Positions 8,837 through 19,159 of a stretch of 64,000 nucleotides of DNA are shown here, piece by piece. The stretch comes from Symsagittifera roscoffensis (taxonomy: Eukaryota > Xenacoelomorpha > Acoela > Convolutidae). A model generated the notes under the pieces. It ran no database searches and had not been told where the DNA came from. It saw only the letters and a program-made list of their open reading frames with translations. Made by a program: the position numbers and the translations under genes. Within the stretch, counting starts at the first letter, position 1; every line of letters begins with the position of its first letter. The DNA lies in assembly GCF_963678635.1 (NCBI RefSeq), contig NC_087062.1, positions 69,350,223 through 69,414,222 of the forward strand. Direction: 5' to 3'.

Positions 8837-11452
8837 ATGTATATTCTAAAATTATTAATTTTTCTCCAACTCCTTTTTCTAGTAATTTCAAATCAAAACA
8901 TAAACCCTTCTCCCCGCACAGGACCCCAAGATTTATTAGTAACACATTACGATTGTGAAGAAAACGAACAAAAAACACTACACAAGTATGCAATAAATCA
9001 AGTATCACAGTGCGAAACAGAACCCCAAGCCATAGAAACTACAAATGTCATAGCAACACTTTATTCAAAAGCCCGAGCAACTACAGTTATAGGATATAAA
9101 TTCACAGCAACATTTTCTGAAAAGAAAGTACATTGTTCACAAGTCTCAAACGGAAATAAAAACCGACTTGACCATGAATCATTCTACCAGAGTAATATAG
9201 AACGACTTTTACATCTCAATCCCGAAGATTGTAAAAACGAGTTACTCCGGCTAAACATCACAAAAAATAAAAACACAGATAGAAAGTTAGTATATTTCCA
9301 AGTTTTTTCAGATTCTGTACATCAAGCAGAACTTGAAAGATATCAAGGACATATAAAATTAGATGAAAAATACCCATACAACGGCGCACACGGACGATTA
9401 ACTTATGACATACACGATAAACACTGGATACCACACATTGGTATAAATGACCCATCAAACTGCAAAGCAGACACAAAAAATAAAGGATACCAAGAAATAA
9501 TGTTTTTCGATTGGAAAATACAACTCGAAAAAATACAACTCACACGAGATTTATCAGACAACACAATGATTTATCAAGGAATTAGATTACCTTGTAAAAA
9601 CGACCAAGGTTATTGCGACCCTACAACCAGAACACAAGCAACAATTGTTTGGTTCCCCGAAGACACATGTACAACATTTCAAGTAGCAAAAATACACGCT
9701 CGTATGATAAAATTTCACGAAAAATATTTTATACAATCAATACCATATGAACAAGTAAATCCATTACGAAAGATAAGTTCTAATTTTCGAAACATTCATA
9801 ATATAGAAAATAAATTAACACGTTTTCAAATATATCAAGAAACAGAACTTGCATGTAAATACAGAAACCCACTTCACAAAACACAATACTCTGAAATATT
9901 AGTTGAATACGAAAATGGAATCGACATGACCACTGGAAAAATAAAAGTCGACCCATACGCCACAAGTCATCCCCTAAACGAAGGAACATCATATATACCA
10001 GTTAATTTTCAAAAGAATACAGGTCAACCTGGTGGACATTTAAAACCCCAAAACGATCAAAGCACACGTTTACAAGAACTATCACTAATGAATAGTACAT
10101 ATTTTGGTAATATCCACTATGATATTCACTTAGATATGAAACTAGACTACACGATTAGCCGAATTTTTCAAGAAATGTCACTCTCCGAATTAGAAACATT
10201 ACACCAACTATGCGAATTAGAAAGAACACAAATATTACAATCACTTGCACTAGCAGTATTAAAAATACCCTACGCAGGATATTTACTATCAGGAAATAGA
10301 TCAAATTTTTTAGACTATGAAGGAAACATCTTATGGTTTTATACTTGTACTAAAAAAGTATCACCACTATACGTTTTTGAAGATAAACGATGTTATAAAA
10401 GAATCCCTATCTTTTATAAGAATAAAGTACATTTCGTTGACACACTTTCACGAAGAACCTATTTCTGGGATACCGCAGTTCCATGTGGATCAGAAAATAG
10501 CCACAACGTAGTACAACTAAACCCTGATGAAGATAAATATTACCTTCTCACCCCATATCCCACATTAATGCAATCACTCAAAAAATTTTCACCAGAAAGC
10601 ATTCGCGCTATCGCTCGAAACCCAAATATAGACTTACAATCAATAGGAATATACTCAAAATCAGATATTCAACATCACATTAGAACACAACAATTCCAGG
10701 AATTATTAACACAAATGGACACAATACAAAGACAATCAATTGACCAAAACTTACGCAAACTTGCCGAAACCGCAGGATTTGCAGACATCTATACGCAAGA
10801 CTATAGCGGATATTTTAAAGACATTAAAGATTATATATATCTAAACGGTGAAAAATACCGTCCCCAAGATATATCACCTATCAATATTTTTAGCTTTGTT
10901 ACACTCAAGAATGAAATTCTTGATTTTCTAGGATGGCCCTACTACATCTTAGAAAAACTAACTATTTTATACGCAATGTTTAACTTTATTGGATTTCTTT
11001 TCTCACTTTTAAAAGGAATCTACAACACATGTGCTATACACACACAAGTAAACAGACAAGCAAGCGTAGCACGCATACTCTTTGCAGGATTTTTTGGAAT
11101 CTTTTCTACATCTATAAACAAAATTCTTTTAGACGCACAAATAAAAGAATATAACACAAAAATAGCAATAAGACAGAACACATACGACGAAGAACATAAC
11201 AATGCAGACACAACACCAACAGCACCACAGTTACCACCCCTGCCACATAACCATCCATTATCCCTAGTCCCACGTAATTTTCGAAATTTAGCCATAACAC
11301 ATAATAATTTTAGACCAACCATATCACAAAGTCCCATCCAACATATAATGCCACACCACTCACAAGATGAAAATACTTATGAACAAATTATAGAACAACC
11401 CCATACCACCGCTTTTCAGTCTCAAAATAATCATTTTTTTAGCCCACGATGA
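8837..11452 (+). CDS. env: Envelope-like membrane glycoprotein
   Basis: An uninterrupted ORF of 871 codons in the usual env position after pol. It starts with a clear signal peptide (a Leu/Ile/Phe-rich core within residues 3-18, then a polar region). The ectodomain (about 20-695) has regularly spaced cysteines and several N-glycosylation sites. A hydrophobic segment lies at about 700-727, a second at about 743-766, then a hydrophilic tail of about 100 residues rich in Pro, Asn and His. This layout is that of a type I fusion or attachment glycoprotein with an extra membrane-associated segment. It overlaps the next ORF by ATGA. Ty3/Gypsy elements are known to have captured env genes from several virus groups; a negative-strand RNA virus (chuvirus-like) source is one guess, but I cannot establish it from sequence alone. 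No internal stop is seen, unlike gag-pol. Confidence 0.75.
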   Translation: MYILKLLIFLQLLFLVISNQNINPSPRTGPQDLLVTHYDCEENEQKTLHKYAINQVSQCETEPQAIETTNVIATLYSKARATTVIGYKFTATFSEKKVHCSQVSNGNKNRLDHESFYQSNIERLLHLNPEDCKNELLRLNITKNKNTDRKLVYFQVFSDSVHQAELERYQGHIKLDEKYPYNGAHGRLTYDIHDKHWIPHIGINDPSNCKADTKNKGYQEIMFFDWKIQLEKIQLTRDLSDNTMIYQGIRLPCKNDQGYCDPTTRTQATIVWFPEDTCTTFQVAKIHARMIKFHEKYFIQSIPYEQVNPLRKISSNFRNIHNIENKLTRFQIYQETELACKYRNPLHKTQYSEILVEYENGIDMTTGKIKVDPYATSHPLNEGTSYIPVNFQKNTGQPGGHLKPQNDQSTRLQELSLMNSTYFGNIHYDIHLDMKLDYTISRIFQEMSLSELETLHQLCELERTQILQSLALAVLKIPYAGYLLSGNRSNFLDYEGNILWFYTCTKKVSPLYVFEDKRCYKRIPIFYKNKVHFVDTLSRRTYFWDTAVPCGSENSHNVVQLNPDEDKYYLLTPYPTLMQSLKKFSPESIRAIARNPNIDLQSIGIYSKSDIQHHIRTQQFQELLTQMDTIQRQSIDQNLRKLAETAGFADIYTQDYSGYFKDIKDYIYLNGEKYRPQDISPINIFSFVTLKNEILDFLGWPYYILEKLTILYAMFNFIGFLFSLLKGIYNTCAIHTQVNRQASVARILFAGFFGIFSTSINKILLDAQIKEYNTKIAIRQNTYDEEHNNADTTPTAPQLPPLPHNHPLSLVPRNFRNLAITHNNFRPTISQSPIQHIMPHHSQDENTYEQIIEQPHTTAFQSQNNHFFSPR

Positions 11453-13257
11453 GCCGACAACTTGGATCCCTACACCGATCAAATTCCCACCCAACCAACC
11501 TCACCACTCCAATCCCAATAATACCACTTTTTGCTTTTCCGCCACCCGATTTCCCATCCAGTAATGTAACATCCGGCATGAATTCCGATACTAATTCACA
11601 CATCTCAGTTTTATACTCCATCTCACAACTCAATAACCCGAATATTGAAACCCCCGATGAATTTGCCGACTCTGAACCATCTCCATCAAATAATTTTCAC
11701 ACCAATCCCTTAAATTTTTCCCAACCCCCTTTTCAACCCATACTACCAAATAACCCTGACCCAACCAATCCTACACCCTCTTATGCTTCCCAAGTCACTC
11801 CAACCTACTCCTCACTTCACTCAAACCAATCATCTCATTCTTCAGACACCCCCCGAATCTCCCCAGAACTAGATAATTTCATTACCCTACAACAACAATC
11901 CTATCACCTTGACACCCCAACCATAAACCAAATCTCATCCACAATAGATTCATCCAACCCTCCTACTCCTACACCCTCTTCAATTTACACTGATTCATTA
12001 GCACCATCATCCACAACTACTGTATCTTCACTCAACACTAATAGAGCTTACCGCACTTTTAAAAGGAAGTTCCCCGACCATCCTTTCCCAGCGAAACCAG
12101 GAACAGCCCGTGAATACATCAACCATCCACAACACACTAACACAAAAGAATTTTTAGCTATCACCTTACCCTCATTTCCACAATACACCTTAAACACCCC
12201 TCATGACACTAACGAGACACGTAACTTTGTAGACGAATACGTTTTAATGCCTACCCTTCCTTGGACCTCATATTATCATTTTACAAATCCCCTTTGCTTA
12301 CCTTTATCTAACACTCATATCGATATAGAACGAAATAAGGACATGCTATATCGACTCACTACACCACTAACACCTAGACAATTTACTTACATTGGATACA
12401 AAAAATCACTAAAAACACACACTGCACCCCGAGCTAATGAATATACACTAGAATATTACGATCATAACATCATCAGAACTAACCAAGATCAATTCTTAGA
12501 CGACGATCGCTTCGCTAACCCACAAATCACCGAGAAATTTTTCATTAAAACACCATATATATTTACACTAAATATCTTCGATCGAAAGTTTGACCACATT
12601 ATCTCAGAAGCACTAACAGACACGCAAGCCTACGAAAGTTTTAAAGAACGCTTCCAAATCTTTTCACTAACCTTTCATTTCCTTGCACCACATGAAAGAG
12701 ATTTGCACTGCTCACACGATATTATGTTGCGCACTAAACAAACACACACATATACTTATTATCGTTTCATCCAAAATCACTTTGACCTACACACTCCCTC
12801 CAGACAACCACACCATCGTTTTCAATTCATCAATTCCAAATACACCTCACCATTCTTTCTTAACTTCACATATTGCATTAAAGATACTAACCTTCATGGT
12901 ATTCTTCGAAATTATGATCCCATAACCCAAATGTAGATCTTTTGTCCCATCACCAAGACCTTCAACGCAGAAGAATCCCGACCCTTCCTCATTCCACACG
13001 AGTTTGTACAACCTATAGAAATCCCCATTTTAGAATTCATCCATAACACTAAATTCAACCACAAATTATATAATCTAATCCAAAACACACCTTATGAATT
13101 TGCAGTTGGCACTGAAGAACTAACCACCATTAAGGCACTTCAATTGCTTTGGCCACTGCTTCAAACTAAAAATATCATCCGCATATTAGCCAAACTACTA
13201 ACAACTTCAGATCTCATCCACGACATTTTCCCCCACGGTTTCTTCCCCGACGACTAA
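11449..13257 (+). pseudogene. ORF5: unknown protein overlapping env, with an in-frame TAG
   Basis: The ATG at 11449 overlaps the env stop (ATGA), a layout compatible with termination-reinitiation. The frame runs 495 codons to TAG 12934-12936, then stays open for a further 106 codons to TAA 13255-13257. Residues 1-200 are Pro/Ser/Thr/Asn-rich and probably disordered. From about residue 205 the protein looks folded, with many aromatic and His residues and alternating strand-like segments. Codon usage is the same on both sides of the TAG, so the stop is either a recent mutation or a readthrough signal (context CAA ATG TAG ATC). No family recognised. A differently sequenced ORF sits in the same place, after env, in the minus-strand element at 59680-60228. 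Confidence 0.6.
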
Positions 13258-14850
13258 CAGGTAAGTATGAATTATACATATTACTAATTAATTCAAATAT
13301 TAGAAACTCACCATTCTTTATCCATGTTTTCTTTAGAATTTTAGCCTTCATCCTAGATCATCTGAAAAATTCACAAACGAAAAATAAAAAATAGCAAACT
13401 TCTTCAAAACTGTTTAAGACCCTATTAAATTTTTGCACCAACAATTAAATAAATATAATACCAATGCAGTAAATTAATTTATAAATTTTTCCCCCACCAG
13501 CAGTAAATCTAATAATGATGAAAATTTGTAACTTAATTTCCCCCAACAACTAGCAGTAAAATTAAAATTCTATGTAGTAAATTCATAAGAAGCAAAAGCA
13601 GTACTAACCTTTTGATATTTTCATTCACTCACACAAGAATTCTATCCAAACTCGCACGGCTCGCCCACGAAGAATTGTTTAAAATAATGAATTTCAGTTT
13701 CAAGCTTTCACACTCGATAACTCTAACACAAGATAACACGTTTCAAACTTTCCTTTAACCCGGTTGGAAAGGAATTATATACTAAACAAAACTAACCAAT
13801 GCAGCTTACTAAACACCACAACACATAGCATAACAGCATGACTAAGAAAAGGAAACCAACGGTACCCAAACCGGATTAACCCAGTTTAAAACTGGATAAT
13901 TTATTCTTTTGAAGACTATTATAAAGTCTAAGAAAGAAATAATAAAACACAAAAAAGTCGAAAGACAAACCCATACCACAAACAATTTGATTTTTGAAAA
14001 AAGGACACAACCAACAAAACATAAGAAAAACCACAACAAACCCAACATAAAACGTTGTCACATAACAGGACCTCTCACAAAAACCGCATGCAATCATACT
14101 CCCACTCCTGGCCTAAACAACCAGGAAGGACGTCCTGAGCATGCTCTATAGCCGGCCTAACCCACCGTGCTACATCCACGCTTTGTGACCACACTCCTAT
14201 TTTTAATAAGAGCTACTCAAGGGTGAGTAACTCTTCAAAATAACTGAACTAAAACAAAAAGCTTTTGTGAAAACAACTAACTAAAATCATAATTAAAAAA
14301 TATTAAACTAATAAAAGTTTTATAAAATGTAAATTACATTATGCAATACATAGATCAGAATACAACACCAAGGACGAACATCCAAAGACAAAACACAAAA
14401 CGACCCTACTACACTCGAGAAAGAATGGCCAACTACAATCAATATGCCGCCCACAATCACAACTCAAAGGATTTAGAGTACGACTTGACTTCGCAGAAAA
14501 GGACTTCATTGAACTAGACCAATGACCACCTCGATGTTCAAGTATACGTACAGATCCGAGTAACCAGGCATCCCCACCAAGCACAATCTACACGCCATTC
14601 CCAGACAAGGTCAAACACAAAGAAGTTCTCACCAATGAAACAGAAAAACCTGACATAGCCAACCATTCTGAAATCAGATTTGAGTTTGTTGCGAAAACCC
14701 AGTCGTTGTCTTGAGAAGACACAATGATTGAATCTGGGACTTCTCTGTTAAGAAAACCCAGAAGAAATAAGATGTTCGCCAAATACCAACGTCCATCATC
14801 CATCTTCGAATTGCAGAAAAACTATTCTAAAAAACTCTGTAAAACCCGGA
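13258..14850 (+). other. Long 3' non-coding tail of the retroelement
   Basis: No supported ORF. The sense strand remains A/C-rich like the coding part. A consensus-like splice donor, CAGGTAAGT, begins directly after the ORF5 stop (13258-13266). Structured stretches occur near 14105-14135 (TCCTGG...CCAGGA, then the palindrome AGGACGTCCT) and near 14210-14235 (GAGCTACTC...GAGTAACTC). These might be RNA elements in the genomic transcript; no known family was recognised. Confidence 0.4.
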
Positions 14851-15241
14851 TGGGTGGAACCTGATCTAAACTACATTTTATGATTGGATAAATTAGATAT
14901 TTTACCAATGTAAAGTATTTAATATTAACCAATCATGATCCATCTAACTAACAATCCACTTATTTGTAAGTGCTGAAATTACTTGTAGTTTCAGCACCAG
15001 AGAGATTTGAATTTAACTTAGAAACTAGTTGAACTCTCCCGAGTACTTCAGCAGCCGCAATAAACCAGTATACCCTAGATCTATTGAGCCTAGCAGAGAC
15101 TAGTTAAACAACCTGAGACTAGATAGTATAAGAGTAAGATTAGGATCGGTATTAGACTAAGAAGTTGCACGAATCTATCCGGCCGAAAATAAGATAGCGT
15201 GACGAGCAGACGGTGTACCCTATCCGAAATTACTCTATGAG
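14851..15241 (+). repeat. 3' LTR of the env-bearing element
   Basis: The sequence from TGGGTGGAACC (14851) to CTCTATGAG (15241) aligns with 25334-25702, an isolated copy about 10 kb away. The best-matched parts are the blocks around AAGTGCTGAAA...TGTAGTTTCAG, CCAGTATAC...CTAGATCTATTGAG, and GTATTAGACTAAGAAGTT to the end. An AATAAA polyadenylation signal lies at 15059-15064. It follows the end of the element's skewed composition, so it is best read as the 3' LTR. Exact ends are uncertain because a clean TG...CA boundary and target duplication are not visible. Confidence 0.6.
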
Positions 15242-15390
15242 TTATACACTTCGGTCCTGACTCAAAATGTAATAGATTTATTACTCTTATAAGCTCAAGA
15301 AAATCACGTTTTGAGCAGCGAAACCCTAAAAAAGTTTCACAAAGTACCGAGCTGCCCCCGGCTAAAATACATTGAAACTTTGATACTCAC

Positions 15391-15724
15391 CTGGCTAATC
15401 CACTTTTGGTGGTAGTAAGCTCAGCAGCTTCAAGTACTAGCTTCTGCAAGCGCGACCGAAAGTTTTTCGTTTTTCTCTGAAGGCACGTGACGGACGACTT
15501 CTTCTAACAGCAGCAGCACGAAACGAATGCCTAAGCATGCCGAAGTTTTGCGGACAGCCAACGCCCTCATGTGGTCCAGAGCATCACTTGATCTTATCTC
15601 TTGCTCACGTCTCTCAGCCCATGATTTTGCAAACTCGTAATCAGTTCCCTCACAAAGTTTCCGAGCTCTTCCACGGCGCACGCTAACATGAACCTCTGCA
15701 ACACCTCCTTGCCCACACTGCACT
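15391..15724 (-). pseudogene. Exon-like coding segment of an unidentified gene
   Basis: On the minus strand a segment starts after an acceptor-like ...TTGACTAG (next base 15724) and ends at a CAG|GTGAGTATC donor (15391/15390). It encodes about 97 codons with a coding-like, charged and helical sequence (ERREQEIRSSD, LLLLEEVVRH), then a TGA at 15430-15432 before the donor. It is markedly GC-richer than its surroundings. With the broken frames immediately upstream it looks like part of a decaying gene. No family recognised. Confidence 0.35.
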
Positions 15725-15776
15725 AGTCAAAACTAGTTAGAAAACTAGTTAGCAAGCATCAAAACTAGTTAGAAAA
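15724..15776. repeat. Short tandem repeat of AACTAGTTAGAAA
   Basis: Three copies of AAAACTAGTTAG(A/C)AA-like words lie side by side. On the minus strand they form the pyrimidine/AG-rich sequence just before the exon-like segment. Confidence 0.6.
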
Positions 15777-15779
15777 GTC

Positions 15780-16560
15780 ATCACAGCTTGGCCACAAAGC
15801 GCAGGCTGGCACAATAATTTCGTCGCCAAGGTGAAGAATTGGATGCTATCTGCGAGACGTTTAAGATATCCTTGCCACGCCGGATCCATGAAAAATTGAG
15901 GAAAAGTAAGCAACTTCAAAAAACGCCTCGCAGCATTTCCACGTTGACAAACCGGAAAAATTTTCTCTCCCTACGGCGTCTTGGAAACACTCTCGTCCCC
16001 ACCCACTTCGATCACCAGGACGCCCATTGCAGCATTCCATCAAACTGTGTTTCTGTCAAACTTTTGGGGAGCTCGCCCTTCAAAAATTCTTGAATAATAA
16101 TTGTCCAACCGAAGGATTTTCCCTTCAATTTGCTGTGCGGAGAGTTTTTTGGTTTTCCGTGCTTCATCTTAGGTAACTGGGCATTGCGTTAACAAATCAC
16201 ACAGCCTTTTTTGCACTCGACACACCGTGCAACTCTTTCACAAACCCTGGACAGAAAGTGAGCAGCTACTCTGACTCAATTGACAAAGGCGCGATGGGCC
16301 ATCCGTTTTCACGAAGAAGCTCAATCCGCGCCTCACTACGTAACTTAACCCGCAAGGAAGTTCAATGCTTTACTCCCTGGCTGTCGACAGAAACCACTTT
16401 CTGCCACCCCAATTCCAGCAAGCGCTATTTGTTGAAGACTTTGGCTTGGAACTTCTGCATCTCCACTGGCAAATCACTTGAGCCACAGAGCACTGTGGAA
16501 CAAGAAAAACTATCAATTCGCAGCCTATCGGAACTATTAACGTAAAACTTCAAGTATTCA
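15780..16560 (-). pseudogene. Broken coding-like region, unidentified
   Basis: On the minus strand, stretches of plausible protein are interrupted by stops and frame changes. One frame from 16500 down has four stops in about 110 codons and includes an ELLRENGWPIAPL block and an FCPGFVKELHGV block. Next, an ATG-led segment near 16170 begins MKHGKPKNSPHSK and runs about 50 codons to a TGA. The following 60-codon segment (16043-15861) lies in another frame. GC content is higher than in the flanks on both sides. Together with 15391-15724 this could be a degraded host gene or the coding part of a DNA transposon. No diagnostic motif was found. Confidence 0.35.
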
Positions 16561-18865
16561 AGTGTTTTTACGTTCGTTTCTGATCACCAACCCCGCACCT
16601 GTTTGAATCTAATCCATATAAATTTATTTATTTTGGCATTTCAATTATAACAAACGCCCAGAACTGTTGATATTTAACTTGTAATTATCTAATTCTTCTC
16701 ACCATTTCCTTGAATTACAACACAACAAAACCTCCACGTTTTTTATCAAAATGCTGATCACATTCCTTGATTTCTTAGAACAAACAGGCAAAGCCCAGTA
16801 CAGTTTTCTACGCTTTGCTTGATCTCATTATTGATACTGTTATATGTTTTTCCCCTAAATTATACCTTTACACAAAGGCCAAGATGCAATCACCGTCACC
16901 CCTGTCACAGGGCTAGCATCATCCATCTTAGCTCTAAATTGAAGCCTGACTAGGTAACCAATATCCACATGCTTCGCCATACTACTCATACTCACAAACT
17001 CAGTCACTTAAAGGAACACTCTTCTAACTATATTTACTTCCACCTCACTAGATATTCTCTCTTTAAACCCAACTCACCTCCCAATATGCTGACTAACACA
17101 TATATTCAACTCTTCATCAACGTTTTCCCGGCATTTCTCGTCCAGTTTTACATTTCTCGGCGAGCAATAATGCGAGACATGATATTCTTTTCGTATTCTT
17201 ACTTGGAAGAACCTTCTACTTTAAGTACCACCGGGTTCACGCAGGTTCGTGACACCGTTAGAAATATTTTTGCGCGACTCAGCGGAGAAGTCATCCTGGA
17301 TCACCTAACGCTGTCATTGACTCCATTAATAATTCCCTAACGGCTACGAAAACTGCTACCTGAGTGAGCAGTAAAAAAAGAAAAACTCCGCTAAAACGAT
17401 CATTTTGATTCGTGTAAACGAAAACTCATTTTTCAGGCCACAATTGTAACCTGAAACTTTGTTACTTAGTCCAACAAAATAGTATTAGTTAAATGTAAGC
17501 AGGCCAGGCAAACGCATAAACAATATTCAGCTATGAGATAGATCAAAATATCCCTAATGGCCAAGCAGCTAAGACTTTTTGTCTCACACAACAAACATCA
17601 AAGTTCGATTACAGCAAGGAACCTCTTTTTCCACACCAGGATCACTCTGAAAAAGTACTGGCACAAAAAAAACCTCACAATTAGAAAATATGGGAAAATG
17701 CTCAGGGCTCGCCCTATAGCCTAAAGATCCCGGTTAGAATCCGAACCATGACGGTTTTAGTTTTCTCAAAAATCGTGCAGTATCAGGAACCTAGGGTTCC
17801 TATTGTTAAAATCCTTGTAATCCTTGTTTAATAATAAAAGCGATTGAAGGAACCCTATTTGGTTGAAAACATCACCATCATATTACGGAGCTAGCAAATA
17901 TATGTCCTTTAGCTGTAGTTCATAACTGTAATTTAAATTGCAGACAACAAAACGTTTTGGACAAACTGAGAAAAGACTGAGATAAAAGTGAGTTTACTAC
18001 TAACAACAAGATACAATTTTTGCAAAGATTATCGAAATTTTTTTTGATTTGTGAAAAAAAACGTATGGTACCGTTTTCTTGTATAAACAAAATTTTCTTT
18101 ATTTTTTTTGAAAGTTTCTGTATGTATGGAGTTGTATGTCAATAAGTTTTTCAGTTGTGTAAATTGTATGATTAGAAATTTTGGTTAAACCGCGGAAAAT
18201 TGCATAACTTTCGTAACGCTGATCTAATTGTTGTAAAAATATTAATAAATAATTACGTATTTTCAAATGGTTGATTTGGTAATTGGTGTATACTGGTTGG
18301 TACACACAGCCGTATATTCTTTCGCCTTCAAAGAAAGCGAGTGTTTAAACACGTTCCTGTTAGTGTTGCTTCTTGACTTTTGATATCAAACGGCTTTAAA
18401 ATCAAATCACAAATTTGTTTTTTAGATTTTTGTTTTTAATAAACATAAAACTGCTCAGAATCAAGAAAATAAAATCTAACACATATTTTGTGCAATTTTG
18501 CAGTTAATTTTAATGGTTGCTTGGCTCACATTTTCCTCGCAAAATCATATACTTCAAATACCTCCTTGTAACCCGAAAAACACGGGGTTGACTGAATTAT
18601 TTTTATTATAAGTTCATTATAATTTTTCGATCGTATGAAAACATTTTGAAAATATAGTAGAAAAAAGAAGCGAATTTTTTCTCATTAAGTTTTTTATCAT
18701 CATTTCAACTTTTAAAACCCGTTTTTCGACCTTCGAGAATTTCATACCTCAATTTCTCTTTCTGAAAATATACAAAAATTATGTTTTTTAACCCATTTTA
18801 GTTATAGGGAAAAACAAATTTTCTGTGCTATCTGCTCAGCAGCAGACAAATCTTGTTGTATTTAG
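16561..18865. other. Non-coding stretch, probably intron or upstream flank of the FN3 gene
   Basis: AT-rich with no supported exon. A 123-codon open frame at 16969-17340 (+) lacks recognisable features. A tRNA-like A-box (TGGCCAAGCAGC, 17558-) with a B-box-like word (AAGTTCGATTAC) lies near 17558-17616. A B-box-like GGTTAGAATCC follows near 17735-17745. These may be SINE heads. Nothing else was seen. Confidence 0.5.
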
Positions 18866-19159
18866 ACTTCAGCCTCGAGGTCATTTCAAAAAGCCAGTCG
18901 GAGATCGAGATCCAACTTACAATGTTAAACTCTTCCGCTACCATTCAGTCCATTGACAGTATCGAATGTGCAAAAGAGAGCGATGGAACTGCATGTCCAA
19001 ACAGCCCAAATGTAGTAATCTCCGGAAGCAACGCAAACCTGGCCTTCGATTCTCTTGGCATCGGCGAGTCCTACCGAGTTGCGGTGTCTTTCGTAGTTTA
19101 TGAGTTGAGCGGAATAAATCAAAACTTTTCTGGTGAAGTTGCTCTATCAACCTGCACAG
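18866..19159 (+). CDS. FN3-like domain exon 1 of those seen (98 codons)
   Basis: It starts after TTGTATTTAG and ends at ...TGC ACA G|GTAAC, phase 1 on both sides. The domain has an SEIEIQLTML strand, an internal Cys pair (IECAKESDGTACP), a SLGIGESYRVAVSF E-F motif and a terminal CT. Unlike the other exons it lacks the usual Pro near the start. An alternative acceptor further left gives the wrong phase or a stop, so the start is moderately certain. Confidence 0.7.

Larger units (their letters stand above)
1..15241 (+). mobile_element. Large env-bearing Ty3/Gypsy-type LTR retroelement, 5' end outside window
   Basis: One element appears to run from the left edge to the LTR-like sequence ending near 15241. 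Gene order is gag, CCHC knuckle, protease, RT, RNase H, integrase, an ORF without ATG, an envelope-like ORF, an overlapping last ORF, a long non-coding tail and the LTR. RT-RH-IN order is that of Ty3/Gypsy-type elements and retroviruses. The sense strand is rich in A and C and poor in G and T through to about 14.8 kb, which supports a single unit. At more than 15 kb it is much longer than ordinary Ty3/Gypsy elements (5-8 kb). The 5' LTR and primer binding site are not in the window. Several reading-frame breaks suggest this copy is no longer intact. Confidence 0.8.

Noticed and set aside
16969-17340. 123-codon plus-strand ORF
   Set aside because: No motif, no splice context and composition like the flank; kept only as part of the non-coding stretch.
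18099-18305. Minus-strand 68-codon frame
   Set aside because: No ATG-supported context or recognisable domain.
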